Below the pieces are notes generated by a model. The model did not search any database. It was not told the DNA's origin and worked only from the letters and a program-made list of their open reading frames with translations. The translations under genes and the position numbers were made by a program. 64,000 nt of DNA from an uncultured Nocardiaceae bacterium (lineage in GTDB: Bacteria > Actinomycetota > Actinomycetes > Mycobacteriales > Mycobacteriaceae). This document shows, piece by piece, positions 8,576-18,227 of the stretch. Location: positions 1-64,000 of the forward strand of contig CAKZIX010000118.1 in assembly GCA_936936565.1 (NCBI GenBank), given 5' to 3'. The first letter of the stretch is position 1. Each line of letters starts with the position of its first letter.

Positions 8576-10513
8576 GTGGAGCGGACCAAGCACGATCCTG
8601 GGGTCGTAGCGTCCAACGCTGCGAGCCGAGATCTGTCTGCCAGACTGTTCGTGCCGCAGGACCGGTGGGGGTTTGAGCACACGCCGCCGCGTCCGCCCGC
8701 GCCGAGCCCATATGCCGACAGGCCGCCGGTGTGGGTGGAACCTGCGCTGCCGGGAGACTTCGAGAAGCTGCGCAGTCGCTCGCGGCAGGCGTGGATCTGG
8801 CTGCCCGTCGGACTGTTGATCTCGGTATGGCTCTTGCTGATGCTGTCGGCGTGGTCGATTCCCGAGGTCATCGCCACGATCGTGTTCTACACAGTCGTCG
8901 CTGCCACCGTGGTCGTGGTTGCCGTGCCGAAGTTGCGGTTCGGCAAAGCCAAACGCACGCATTGGCAGACCCGGGATATGCAGGTCGCGAAGTTCGAGGC
9001 CGCGCAAACGGCGTGGACCAACCACTTGCATGACCATGATCAGGCCGAGAAGCAGCGGGTCGCCACAGCAATGCATTGGTATCCGGCGGCACCGTCGGCC
9101 AGGCGTGTGGATGTCTTCGGTGGCACCCCGGACGGTTGGGCGGCGTTACTGGTGACGGCGGGAGCGTCCATACTCTCGTCTGGGGCGGGGCTGCTCGTAC
9201 TGGACTTCAGCGAGCACCAGGTTGGGGTAGGTCTTGCCGGACTGGCCACTGCGCGTACATGTCCGGTTGCGGTGGTCGATTTGCCGACCGACACCGGCAG
9301 GATCGGTTTGCTCGCTGGGTTGAGCGCGGACGAGGCGGCGGAATTGATCGCCGAGGCGGCGGCATCGAGACGCAGCGGTGACGGTGATCTGCATGGGGTC
9401 GACGCCGAACTCGTTGCGGCCGTTGCGAAACGGCTCGGTGAACCGCTGACGTTCGCCCGCCTGGATGCGGGTGTGCGTGCGATGCGCGGCTTGTACGACT
9501 CGAAAGCGGAGAAAATTCTGACCGCAGCCGAGGAAATGAGTCTAGGCAAGGTCGCCGACAAGCTGGCGGCGTCAGCTCGTGCGGTCGACCAACTGCAAGC
9601 GGTTGGTTCCCTGCTCGGGCTGTTGGCTGCCGAGGAAACCGTCGCCGACACGTCGGCGGATCCAGTCCGGTTGTGGCCTGCTGACGGTTTGGCGGTGCTG
9701 TCCACGAGTTCGCGGCACCTGCGGCGCAAGGACGCACTGGATCGGATAGTGGTTGCTCGTGTGCTGCACGAACTACGCGCTGGGCATGCCGAACGCAACG
9801 ACACGATCGTCGTGGCGGGCGCGGATCATCTGGGGTTGGCAGCGTTGGAGGCACTGTCCAAACAGACCCGCCGGTGCGGGGTGCGGTTGGTGCTGATGCT
9901 CGAGCACTTACGCGACGACATGATCAAGCTCCTGGGCGGCTCGGATTCGGCCGCGATTCTGATGCGGCTGGGCAACGCATCAGAAGCAGCAGCAGCGGCT
10001 GACTTCATCGGTCGCGGACACAAGTTCGTGTTGTCGCAACTGAGCGAACAGGCCGGGCGCACCCTCACCCACGGCAACGCCGACACCACGGGCGACTCGG
10101 TGGGCACCACCCGAACCAACACCTCGGGCGGCACTCTCGGTTCGACGTCCACGTCGGTGGCGCGGACCGCGTCGTGGTCGTCGACAATCTCGGAATCGAT
10201 CGCCGACTCGGCAACGACCGGGTTGACTCACCAGCGGGTCTACGAGTACAGCGTCGAACCAACGACCCTGCAGACGCTGCCTCCCACGGCCTTCATCTTG
10301 GTCGAGGCCACCGCGTCCGGACGTCGAGTGGTCGCCGGCGATGCAAACCCGGCCATCGTGTTGCTCGACAAGATCGCTCCCGCCGCCCGAACCGTTGTCG
10401 CCGCCGGATCCACCCCAGTTGTCGCGCCCGCACCGCCACCGTCTTTGGGGACGCAGCGAGCGTCGCCGCCGGCGGTCGCCCGCCCGGCACCGCCGGGGCT
10501 CATCGAGCGATGA
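8576..10513 (+). CDS. Membrane-anchored HerA/FtsK-like pseudo-ATPase
   Basis: A 645-residue protein starting at GTG 8576, with a strong GGGAGGGAG ribosome site 8 bases upstream. Residues about 72-93 and 98-118 are two hydrophobic segments that should anchor it in the membrane with short outer loops. The large remainder keeps the plan of a HerA/VirB4-type motor, but its P-loop is degenerate: VFGGTPDGWAALL replaces GxxGxGKS. A Walker-B-like strand (TIVVAGADHLGLAALEAL) is followed by GVRLVLMLEHL. The tail is rich in Thr/Ser (about 500-560) and then Pro. It overlaps the next gene as ATGA. The likely role is a non-hydrolysing membrane partner of the neighbouring ATPase. Confidence 0.65.
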   Translation: MERTKHDPGVVASNAASRDLSARLFVPQDRWGFEHTPPRPPAPSPYADRPPVWVEPALPGDFEKLRSRSRQAWIWLPVGLLISVWLLLMLSAWSIPEVIATIVFYTVVAATVVVVAVPKLRFGKAKRTHWQTRDMQVAKFEAAQTAWTNHLHDHDQAEKQRVATAMHWYPAAPSARRVDVFGGTPDGWAALLVTAGASILSSGAGLLVLDFSEHQVGVGLAGLATARTCPVAVVDLPTDTGRIGLLAGLSADEAAELIAEAAASRRSGDGDLHGVDAELVAAVAKRLGEPLTFARLDAGVRAMRGLYDSKAEKILTAAEEMSLGKVADKLAASARAVDQLQAVGSLLGLLAAEETVADTSADPVRLWPADGLAVLSTSSRHLRRKDALDRIVVARVLHELRAGHAERNDTIVVAGADHLGLAALEALSKQTRRCGVRLVLMLEHLRDDMIKLLGGSDSAAILMRLGNASEAAAAADFIGRGHKFVLSQLSEQAGRTLTHGNADTTGDSVGTTRTNTSGGTLGSTSTSVARTASWSSTISESIADSATTGLTHQRVYEYSVEPTTLQTLPPTAFILVEATASGRRVVAGDANPAIVLLDKIAPAARTVVAAGSTPVVAPAPPPSLGTQRASPPAVARPAPPGLIER

Positions 10514-13296
10514 CTTCGAACATGTTGGGCGAGTTCGCATTTCAGCGTATGACGGTGACTCCGCGCCCAAGTGCGGCGCAAGGTCAGCAAACCGCCGCGG
10601 AAATCGACGCCAAACTGTCGTCGCAGTTGTTCGCTGCGGTCACCGCCGCACATCCCCAACTCGGTGAGCATGATGGGGCAGGGGCATTCGCGGTGTCCTG
10701 GGACCGCACCGGCAGGGGTGCAGACATTCGGGTGTTGGTGGGCGGGCGGCCGTTTTCGCCTGTGGCGCACGGAGATTCGCTGCTGTATCCGCCGGGTAGT
10801 CGCGGCCACGTTGTAGATACGGGCGAGCTGATGCGGGACTGGGCGGAGTTGGTGTGGGTGCGATGCGTGGGCCGGCCCGATGCATTGTGGACGTTGTCCG
10901 GTGACACCAGCGCCGCTGCACCAGGACGAGCCGGCTTCGACGACTACGTCACTCACCTGCCGGGGGCATTCGCTTGGCTGGTGGTTGCGACACCGGTTCC
11001 GCATGGAGCGTTGGACGAGGCAATCATGCGGCTGCAACTCGATATCACCGATCACCGGGGGTCGCCGACGTTCGAACCCGCGCGACTGGCCGTAGCGAGG
11101 GGCGAAGCTCGGCACCGCGAACTGTCGCGGGCGATGCCGACAGGAGTCTGGAACATCCATGTTCTTGTCGGTGCCCCCGACAGCCTTCGGGCGCGGGCGG
11201 CAGCTGGATTGTTGTGCAGCGCATCGGATCTGGATCGCATGCCCTATACACTGATGCCCGACCGCGCCGGCGCCGCCGCCGATCTGGACCAGGCCTGGGT
11301 GAACACCATCGAAGCCGGAGAAGCGGAGTTCGCGTCACCGTTCATCGGTACGGCCGAACTAGTCGCCACGTTGGCTCGCCCGCCCCGCAAGGAACTACCT
11401 GGAATCCGGGTGGTCGAACCAGCCGTCTTCGACGTCACGCCCGAACATCACGGCCACATCGAGATCGGCTCCGTGCTGGATGCCACCGACAATCCGGTCG
11501 GCGGTTTCACCGTTACCCGGAACACCCTGAACCGACACACCTTCGTCGCCGGAGCGACCGGTTCAGGCAAATCGCAAACAGTCCGGCGCATCCTCGACGG
11601 GTTGCACGCCGACGACATTCCGTGGCTGGTCATCGAACCCGCAAAAGCCGAGTACGCGGGGATGGCAGGTCGGATCGGAGAAGCGGTCACCGTCATCCGG
11701 CCCGGCGCCCCCGACGCGGTGCCGGCCGGGATCAACCCGCTCGAACCAGCGGCGGGATTCCCACTGCAAACCCACATCGATCTCACCCGCGCGCTGTTCC
11801 TGGCGGCCTTCGACGCGGTCGAGCCGTTCCCGCAAGTCCTTTCACATGCGCTGGACCGCTGCTACACCGACCTGGGCTGGAACCCGGTGCTCTCGGCGTC
11901 CACGAAACCTGGTGTGACACCGCGGTATCCGCGCCTGAGCGATCTGCAGACCACCGCGCTGGCGGTGGTCGACGGGATCGGGTACAGCCGCGAAATCACC
12001 GACAACGTGCGCGGGTTCATCGACGTGCGCATCGGTTCCCTGCGGTTGGGAACGCCTGGCCGATTCTTCGAAGGCGCGGCCGCGCTCGACGTTGCGGCGC
12101 TGTTGTCCGGCAACACGGTGCTCGAAATCGAGGACGTCGGCAACGACGCCGACAAGGCCTTCTTCATCGGCGCGGTTCTGATCCGTATCTACGAACACCT
12201 GCGCACTCACCCCGCCGACAGACCCGGCCTGCGACATGTCACTGTCATCGAAGAAGCCCACCGGTTGCTCAGGCGCGCAGAACCGGGCACCCCGTCCGCC
12301 CACGCCGTCGAATTGTTCACCGCGTTGCTGGCCGAGATTCGCGCCTACGGCGAGGGATTGATCGTCGCCGAGCAGATCCCCGCCAAGATCAGTCCCGACG
12401 TCGTGAAGAACACAGCGTTGAAGATCCTGCACCGGCTGCCGGCCGCCGAGGACCGCGACACCGTCGGCGCCACAATGAATTTGGACGACGCCCAGTCCCG
12501 TCATGTCGTGTCGCTGCCTCCTGGACAGGCCGCAGTCTTCGCCGACGGCATGGACCGCCCCGCACGTGTCGCTGTCGACTACCGCGAGTCCGTCGAGAGG
12601 CGTGACGACCGTGCGCCCGCTACGCTCGCAGCCGACACCATGGTCTTGCGTGATCTCGACACCGCGCACCGTCTCGCTCGAGATCCCCGCCTGATCGTGT
12701 GGATCGAACTGCTGATCATCGCCAAACTCGTCGGGCGGCAGCCGCCGGCACCGTCGAAGGTATGGCTGCACGAACTCAGTCGCGGCAAGGATCCAAACAT
12801 CGTGCAGGAAGCGGTGTTTCACCGAATCCGCACCGGCGTCGACGCCCGCTACGCCGGCCTGGCAACGCACTATCAGCCCGAACACCTCGTTGCCCTACTT
12901 GCAGCAACAGCGCAAGCATGGTTGAACGGCGTCGAACCTGACGCCGACGACAACCCCGCGCAATGGCAGGCCGGCCGTTTCCGGTGGGCAGATATCGAAG
13001 CAGCACTGCGCGTCGGCCCACCGTCGGAATCCCCACACCCGCATACCTCGATGTGGCGAGCACGGGGCATTGACTTGCCAGGGCCGTCGACGCTCGAACA
13101 GCTCGAGCAGTTGCGCTCCCATCCCGACAGTTGGGCGCCAGACCCTGCCGTCGTCGCCGGACTTGCCCTCGCCGCCGCAGTCGCGAAATTGTCCAACCAC
13201 ACCGACCCGCTCCGACAGTTGCGTCAGGCAACCGCGCACGTGCATCTGGATGGGCCTTGGCCGCTCGCCGTCCTCGAGCGGTCGGTGCTGCCATGA
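10510..13296 (+). CDS. HerA/VirB4-type ATPase (DUF87-like)
   Basis: A 928-residue protein; ATG 10510 overlaps the previous stop. The N-terminal third has no recognised fold. An ASCE motor core follows: Walker A GATGSGKS at residues 348-355 after NRHTFVAG, and Walker B HVTVIEEAHRLL at about 577-588. Next comes ELFTALLAEIRAYGEGLIVAEQIP, the HerA/VirB4 sensor-like segment, then NTALKILHRLPAAEDRDTVG. The C-terminal 250 residues are helical and unassigned. Such motors translocate DNA or protein through a ring. Its fusion to a membrane pseudo-ATPase and a protease gene by overlapping starts argues for protein translocation or a defence function, which is inference. Confidence 0.85.
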   Translation: MTSNMLGEFAFQRMTVTPRPSAAQGQQTAAEIDAKLSSQLFAAVTAAHPQLGEHDGAGAFAVSWDRTGRGADIRVLVGGRPFSPVAHGDSLLYPPGSRGHVVDTGELMRDWAELVWVRCVGRPDALWTLSGDTSAAAPGRAGFDDYVTHLPGAFAWLVVATPVPHGALDEAIMRLQLDITDHRGSPTFEPARLAVARGEARHRELSRAMPTGVWNIHVLVGAPDSLRARAAAGLLCSASDLDRMPYTLMPDRAGAAADLDQAWVNTIEAGEAEFASPFIGTAELVATLARPPRKELPGIRVVEPAVFDVTPEHHGHIEIGSVLDATDNPVGGFTVTRNTLNRHTFVAGATGSGKSQTVRRILDGLHADDIPWLVIEPAKAEYAGMAGRIGEAVTVIRPGAPDAVPAGINPLEPAAGFPLQTHIDLTRALFLAAFDAVEPFPQVLSHALDRCYTDLGWNPVLSASTKPGVTPRYPRLSDLQTTALAVVDGIGYSREITDNVRGFIDVRIGSLRLGTPGRFFEGAAALDVAALLSGNTVLEIEDVGNDADKAFFIGAVLIRIYEHLRTHPADRPGLRHVTVIEEAHRLLRRAEPGTPSAHAVELFTALLAEIRAYGEGLIVAEQIPAKISPDVVKNTALKILHRLPAAEDRDTVGATMNLDDAQSRHVVSLPPGQAAVFADGMDRPARVAVDYRESVERRDDRAPATLAADTMVLRDLDTAHRLARDPRLIVWIELLIIAKLVGRQPPAPSKVWLHELSRGKDPNIVQEAVFHRIRTGVDARYAGLATHYQPEHLVALLAATAQAWLNGVEPDADDNPAQWQAGRFRWADIEAALRVGPPSESPHPHTSMWRARGIDLPGPSTLEQLEQLRSHPDSWAPDPAVVAGLALAAAVAKLSNHTDPLRQLRQATAHVHLDGPWPLAVLERSVLP

Positions 13297-14933
13297 GTTT
13301 CGATACCGTCAAATCAACCGATACACCGTTCAAGCCCGAACCAGCAACAACGGGTGAACGGACCGACACCTTCAGCCCAATACCGTGGAGCGACCTCACC
13401 TGGGAACAGGCAGACGAGCAACGGACGCCAGCCGCCGAACAGCGGCCCGAAACCGACGTTCAGCACATGCTGCGTACCGAAGACGAACACCCAGGTGCGC
13501 TACCCGCCGAAGGCGAATGGGCCGAAGCTGTCACCGATCCCGAACCCAGGTCAGGGTGGCTGGCGGACGCCGACCCGGCGGGCGACGACTCGGAAGAGGA
13601 CAACGTCGCAGAAACGGGCGATGACGACTCCATCAGTTCCCCGACAGGGGACGCAGACACTGTTGACGCCGCACCGACGAACGCAGGTGGGGCGGGGACA
13701 TCCGGCGACGATGCGGACACGAGCCACAAAGACCAGCCGAGCGTTGACGGCGCGGATGACAACTCCGAACCAGGAGAGGGCGAACCCGGACCAGCCGACG
13801 CTGGTTCGCCCGACGGTCAGGTCGCTGACGTGGATGGCACAGTCGACGACTCGCAGGACGAGACTGCGACGATTCCGGAATCCGAGGACGTCGAAGACGC
13901 CGCTGCCATTCTTCCAGCCGACACCGAACCCGAGCCTGTCGATCACGAGCACGTCGCCGCCGTCGACCCGCCAGATACCGCCGGCAATTCAGCCGACGGT
14001 GACAAACCGCGCGAGATCGTCGAAGTGGCGCCCCCGAGCGTCACGCAGGACTACTACCCGTCCATTCCTGCTGCGGACTACAAGCCGCACGATGTCCCGG
14101 CTTTCGACGGCCCGCCCACACGCGAGCAATCGCTGCAGGGCAGCGTCGGCGACTGCGGCGTCATCTCCACGATGGGCGCCGTTGCCGGTCACCGTCCCGA
14201 GGCGATCGGCAACGCCATCAAGGACAACGGCGACGGAACGTTCGATATCACCCTGTACGACGTCGAGCCCGCGACGTGGTACGACCCGGTCGCTCGACCC
14301 AACGGCGAGACCACCACCTACCGCGTCTCCAACGAATTGCCCGTGTCCCGCGACGATCAGCAACTCGCCGGCGCAACAGGAGAATCGTGCGCCTGGCCCA
14401 GCCTGCTCGAAAAGACCGTAGCCGCGGAAGATCAAACCTGGGACGCCACCAAACATGCCGCGTGGGAACAAGATTGGCGCACCGGACCAGCCAAGGACGC
14501 CGTCGACGACGAACGCGCCGCAGACGGTCTACCGGCGTCCCCCGACACCCCACCCCTTGGTTACAACCGCCTCGACCTCGGCTCCACCGCCTTCGAACGC
14601 GCGGACCTGCTCGCCAAGATCACCGGCCACGAGGCCGAGGTCCGAGACATGCCAGACGGCCCGAATCTCCTCAACGAATTCAAAGCGCAGCTCGATAACG
14701 GCAAACCTGTACTGGTGGGGACACGGTCCGACAAGCCCGGCGAATTGTTCCCCGACGGCGTGTATCCCGGCCACGCCTACGAAGTGACCGCGGTCGACGG
14801 AGACAACCTCAAGCTCCGAAACCCATGGGGTGTCGACCACCCAGAACCGATGAGCGTGGATACCTTTCTGGAGCACTACCGGTGGTACAACCAGGACGGC
14901 ACCCGCGACGGCAACTACACGACCCTGAGCTGA
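13293..14933 (+). CDS. Calpain-like cysteine protease with acidic N-terminal region
   Basis: A 546-residue protein; ATG 13293 overlaps the ATPase stop. Residues 1 to about 250 are strongly acidic and low in complexity (Asp, Glu, Pro, Thr, Gly), probably disordered. The C-terminal half has the calpain (C2) papain-fold triad: QGSVGDCGVIS with Cys288, PGHAYEVTAV with His494, and LRNPWG with Asn510. Between them ESCAWPSLLEKTVAA matches the calpain helix and the later EVRDMP region. No signal peptide is seen. It is likely the effector of the operon, either a toxin exported by the motor or an activated protease. The next small gene is a candidate immunity factor. Confidence 0.82.
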   Translation: MSFDTVKSTDTPFKPEPATTGERTDTFSPIPWSDLTWEQADEQRTPAAEQRPETDVQHMLRTEDEHPGALPAEGEWAEAVTDPEPRSGWLADADPAGDDSEEDNVAETGDDDSISSPTGDADTVDAAPTNAGGAGTSGDDADTSHKDQPSVDGADDNSEPGEGEPGPADAGSPDGQVADVDGTVDDSQDETATIPESEDVEDAAAILPADTEPEPVDHEHVAAVDPPDTAGNSADGDKPREIVEVAPPSVTQDYYPSIPAADYKPHDVPAFDGPPTREQSLQGSVGDCGVISTMGAVAGHRPEAIGNAIKDNGDGTFDITLYDVEPATWYDPVARPNGETTTYRVSNELPVSRDDQQLAGATGESCAWPSLLEKTVAAEDQTWDATKHAAWEQDWRTGPAKDAVDDERAADGLPASPDTPPLGYNRLDLGSTAFERADLLAKITGHEAEVRDMPDGPNLLNEFKAQLDNGKPVLVGTRSDKPGELFPDGVYPGHAYEVTAVDGDNLKLRNPWGVDHPEPMSVDTFLEHYRWYNQDGTRDGNYTTLS

Positions 14934-14943
14934 AGGCGAACAC

Positions 14944-15216
14944 ATGACCAACGATGTCTCGGACACGATTACCGTGCACCTCACCATCCCTTCGCGGTGG
15001 GAGGGCGACAACGTCGTCGGCGGGCAGAACTTCACCGACGACGAGGGCCGGACCGCTGCCAGGCTGTTCCTCAAGGACGCCGCCGGTGAACGCCACGTCA
15101 CCGTCCACGAAGGCGACCGGGTGGAGTTCGCCGGCAGCGGTTGGCAGGTATCAACGGTTTTCGATCCGACCGACGGACCGCGCCGACGCGTCGCAACGCT
15201 GACAAAAGTCTTGTAA
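14944..15216 (+). CDS. Small protein after protease gene, candidate immunity/inhibitor
   Basis: A 90-residue acidic protein starting at ATG 14944, 10 bp after the protease stop with a GAAGGCGAAC site. It is predicted to be mostly beta strands (TITVHLTIPS, RHVTVHEGDRVEFAGSGWQVSTVF), an SH3- or jelly-roll-like pattern. It resembles short beta proteins often seen after actinobacterial toxins, but I cannot name the family. Position suggests it guards against or modulates the calpain-like protein. Confidence 0.6.
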   Translation: MTNDVSDTITVHLTIPSRWEGDNVVGGQNFTDDEGRTAARLFLKDAAGERHVTVHEGDRVEFAGSGWQVSTVFDPTDGPRRRVATLTKVL

Positions 15217-15283
15217 CGGGATCGTCAGCTGGTAGTTAAGACAAGAACAGGCTCGATGAACGCTGCCGGTCGGGAGTTTCCAA

Positions 15284-16033
15284 CTAACCACGAATTCGAC
15301 GCTGGGGCTGGCCAATTCGGGCTGCTCTGGCCGGGACCAACTTACGCTTCCTGCTTGTGGCGCCCAGTCTCGCGTGGAGGACCGCTGCAGATCCAGGCGA
15401 TAGGCCTGCGTCGCTGAGAAGACTCCATAGCAGAGCGTCGCCATCGCTACGTGGTGCACCGTACTTGTGGGTGTGCGGGGTCAAAGCCTCGGCCGCGCTG
15501 TCGACGTCGACGAGTCCGGTACGAATGGCGTCGCGGACGACGCCGGCGAGGTGACTGCCGTCGAGTTGGTCGGCAGCGAGGTCGGCGATGGTGCGGGTGA
15601 CGGTGGTGACCGGCAGTCCGTCGGACAGCGTCACATCCGAGGCGTCGACGGTGCCGCGGTGGTATCGGATGTCCAGCAGCCGCGACTGTTTGCGCCGGTC
15701 GACGGTGAACTCCATGACGTCGGCGTCGAGGTCGCCGAGGCCGAATAGCCGTGCGGCCGATCGATAGGAGACCACTGCGCGCAAGTCTCGCAGGTGCGCT
15801 GGCACGGCGGGTTCGATCGCCAGCCACGCGGCGCGGAGCTGCTCGTGGGACGGGCTGGGCGCGCCGGCGATCCGATATACGCCGTGCCGCAGCCGGTCGA
15901 CCAGTCCTTCGTCGGCAAACCGCTTCAACTGTTGTGCTGACACACCGACGACGCGGGCCTGCGCGCTCGTCAGCAGACCCCACTGAGTCGAGGTGAGGTC
16001 GCTCAGGTCTACCATCCGACGGACCGTCGACAT
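15284..16033 (-). CDS. AbiEi-type antitoxin (orphan)
   Basis: A 249-residue protein starting at ATG 16033. The N-terminal winged-helix part reads TSAQARVVGVSAQQLKRFAD and GLVDRLRHGVYRI, the standard AbiEi pattern, and the C-terminal regulatory region contains DGLPVTTVTRTIADLAAD. AbiEi proteins repress an abiE operon and neutralise a nucleotidyltransferase toxin, AbiEii. No AbiEii gene follows; the next gene faces the other way 67 bp on. It may be a stand-alone regulator or the remains of a type IV toxin-antitoxin pair. Confidence 0.8.
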   Translation of the reverse strand: MSTVRRMVDLSDLTSTQWGLLTSAQARVVGVSAQQLKRFADEGLVDRLRHGVYRIAGAPSPSHEQLRAAWLAIEPAVPAHLRDLRAVVSYRSAARLFGLGDLDADVMEFTVDRRKQSRLLDIRYHRGTVDASDVTLSDGLPVTTVTRTIADLAADQLDGSHLAGVVRDAIRTGLVDVDSAAEALTPHTHKYGAPRSDGDALLWSLLSDAGLSPGSAAVLHARLGATSRKRKLVPARAARIGQPQRRIRG

Positions 16034-16269
16034 ACTGCAAAAGTTACACTCTAAACGAATATTTCGCAGTGCCCACGGCGCTCGCACGGCGGCATATCGG
16101 CGAGCTGGCCAGGCGGGAGCAAAGTGCATCAAGGGGGTCGCATCCTCGGCGCCCACCCAGTAGTATTCGAACATACGTTTGCATGCCGGGGTGAGGAATG
16201 AATGTTGTAATCACTAAAACCGCGTCGACGCTCCTGCCGCGAGGCGCGGACGCGTTTAGGCTGTCAGTT

Positions 16270-17187
16270 ATGGGTGGTAATGACGCCAATGAACGCGTGG
16301 CACTTCTCGCCCTTCTCGACGAGCGCCCCGGCAAGATGTCATGGTCAGCAATTGCCGCCGAGGTGGCTCTACGTGGGTCGGCAATCGCATTGTGGGACGA
16401 AGTCCATCCGGCAACGCTTGACGGGATGGACGACGCCGCCGGCCAACTCGCGCACGCCTGCGCCACCCTCGAAGCGTGGCGCCGATCGGGCTTCGACCTC
16501 GTGACGGTGCTAGATCCGGAGTATCCGGTCGTTCTCCGTGAGATCCACGAGCTGCCACCGATCCTGTTTGTCAAGGGAAAGCTGCACCCCGAAGAGATCG
16601 GCGTGTCGGTGGTTGGATCGCGCGCCGCGACCGACCGCGGCATTGCCATGGCAACCAACATAGCCAGAGGGCTAGCCGATCGTGGGGTCTCGGTCCTGTC
16701 GGGCCTGGCTGCAGGCATCGACACGGCCGCCCATACCGCAACAATCGAGGCGGGTGGACGTCCGGTCGGAGTGATTGGAACAGGCATCAGCCGGGCATAT
16801 CCAGCTGCGAACCGAGACCTCCACGCCAAGGTTGCCGCCCACGGTGCGCTGTTGTCTCAGTTTCTGCCCGACGCGCCACCTCAGAAGCACAACTTTCCGA
16901 TGCGGAACGCGACGATGTCGGGACTCGGCCGCGCGTCGATCGTGGTCGAAGCGGGCGAACACAGCGGTGCTCGGATCCAGGCTCGCTTGGCGGTCGCTCA
17001 CGGGCGGCCGGTAATCCTCACCGATCTCGTGGTGCGCGCAACAAGTTGGGCGCAAGCGCTGGTCGGTCGACCCGGAGTCCACGTCGCTAGCGGCACGGCT
17101 GAAGTGATGGCCATCGTCGAATACGTGTTGAGGGCCGATCGGGGCCTCGGGGTGCCAGCGCTGCAGTCCATTGCGCCTGGAACGTAG
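16270..17187 (+). CDS. DprA/Smf-family (SLOG) protein
   Basis: A 305-residue Rossmann-like protein of the DNA-processing A family. The diagnostic stretch includes PPILFVKGKL, VSVVGSRAATDRG, VSVLSGLAAGIDTAAH, GVIGTGI, YPAANRDL, NFPMRNATMSGL and VVEAGEHSGARIQA. ATG 16270 is preferred because earlier in-frame codons encode no family sequence. The C-terminal winged helix of housekeeping DprA is missing. A phosphoribosyltransferase gene follows 6 bp later, so they are probably co-transcribed. In this setting (methyltransferase, DrmB-like and AbiEi neighbours) it is more likely a conflict-system sensor than the competence gene. Confidence 0.85.
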   Translation: MGGNDANERVALLALLDERPGKMSWSAIAAEVALRGSAIALWDEVHPATLDGMDDAAGQLAHACATLEAWRRSGFDLVTVLDPEYPVVLREIHELPPILFVKGKLHPEEIGVSVVGSRAATDRGIAMATNIARGLADRGVSVLSGLAAGIDTAAHTATIEAGGRPVGVIGTGISRAYPAANRDLHAKVAAHGALLSQFLPDAPPQKHNFPMRNATMSGLGRASIVVEAGEHSGARIQARLAVAHGRPVILTDLVVRATSWAQALVGRPGVHVASGTAEVMAIVEYVLRADRGLGVPALQSIAPGT

Positions 17188-17193
17188 AACGGC

Positions 17194-17943
17194 GTGACCG
17201 ATCGGAAGTCGCTGCTTGTCCAACGCGTAGGCGGATATCTCAGGAATACGATCAGAGAGCCGCAGGTCACGTGCAGCGTCTGCACTACGCCCGCCACCGG
17301 GTACGCGCGATGCTTTAGGTGTAACGCGGACAAGTCATACCCGACGGTCGCCGACGTTGTGGCACCCCTCGCATACGCAGTTTCGGGAGCGCAGTCAGGA
17401 ACACTCCTGCGCCATTACAAGGACGACATGTCCGCAGAGGCGCGCCAACGTCATACCGCGATTGTTAAGGGGTTGCTGTTTTACGGGCTCACCATTCACG
17501 AGCGGTGCATCGCGGCCGTTGTCGGTTCTCCCATCACGATCCGGGTGACGGTTCCCTCACTGGGCGGGCGTGTCGGCGTTCATCCATTCACTGCGATGGC
17601 GCTCGAACTGAATGCGGTTACTCGTGCGGTCCAGCTCGTTACTAGTTCGAGGGCGACGGCGGACCGCGTCGTCGTTCCAACCCAGTTTCAACTCGATCCG
17701 CCTGTCGACCTGACCGGGCACCACGTACTGGTCCTCGACGACACCTGGACAACTGGTTCACGCGCTCAGTCGGCGTCAATGACATTACGCGCCGCCGGCG
17801 CCAGGGCAGTGAGCATCATGGTGGTAGGCCGATGGATCGATCCCGGATTCAGCGACAACGCGGTGTTCATTCGTGAGCGGCTCAGGATGGACTACGACCC
17901 GGACCGTTGTCCTGTGACAGGCGGAGCGTGCCCAGGCCGGTGA
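17194..17943 (+). CDS. ComF-like phosphoribosyltransferase
   Basis: A 249-residue protein starting at GTG 17194, directly after the DprA-like gene. An N-terminal zinc ribbon (CSVC and CFRC) is followed by a segment like ComF (LLRHYKDDM). The PRPP-binding loop of type I phosphoribosyltransferases is VLVLDDTWTTGSRAQS near residues 175-190. Acceptor base and product are unknown. DprA-like and ComF-like proteins occur side by side in some mobile conflict loci, so a joint role in nucleotide-based signalling or defence is plausible. Confidence 0.8.
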   Translation: MTDRKSLLVQRVGGYLRNTIREPQVTCSVCTTPATGYARCFRCNADKSYPTVADVVAPLAYAVSGAQSGTLLRHYKDDMSAEARQRHTAIVKGLLFYGLTIHERCIAAVVGSPITIRVTVPSLGGRVGVHPFTAMALELNAVTRAVQLVTSSRATADRVVVPTQFQLDPPVDLTGHHVLVLDDTWTTGSRAQSASMTLRAAGARAVSIMVVGRWIDPGFSDNAVFIRERLRMDYDPDRCPVTGGACPGR

Positions 17944-18227
17944 TCGGTCGGCGGAGTCGTTTGCGCCGTCCAGACGCTGGGATACCACTGCTGCGACCGT
18001 CGCGTCAACGATTGCGGATCCCGTGCGCAGGTAATAGAAGGGGTGTCGACAGTGAGTACCAGCAGGCAGGTTTGCGACACGTTTGCCGACAGTGCGCAAT
18101 GTACCTGGTAGCAGCAATTCGCACCGCGAGTTTGTGCCCTTCGCTGCAACTCCGTGCGCGAAGACACTCCCAGTTGCGACCACGAACTTTACGCGCGGCG
18201 CGGCCACGACCTGGCAGAGTGTGTCGG

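Noticed and set aside
10974..12605. Arg-rich open frame inside the HerA-type ATPase gene
   Set aside because: Low-complexity Arg/Pro composition typical of a shifted frame.
13354..14421. Thr/Pro/Arg-rich frame inside the calpain-like gene
   Set aside because: Frame-shifted reading of the acidic region; no start site or motif.
16270..17187. Housekeeping competence dprA
   Set aside because: It lies in an accessory defence-like cluster, is coupled to a phosphoribosyltransferase gene and lacks the C-terminal winged helix.
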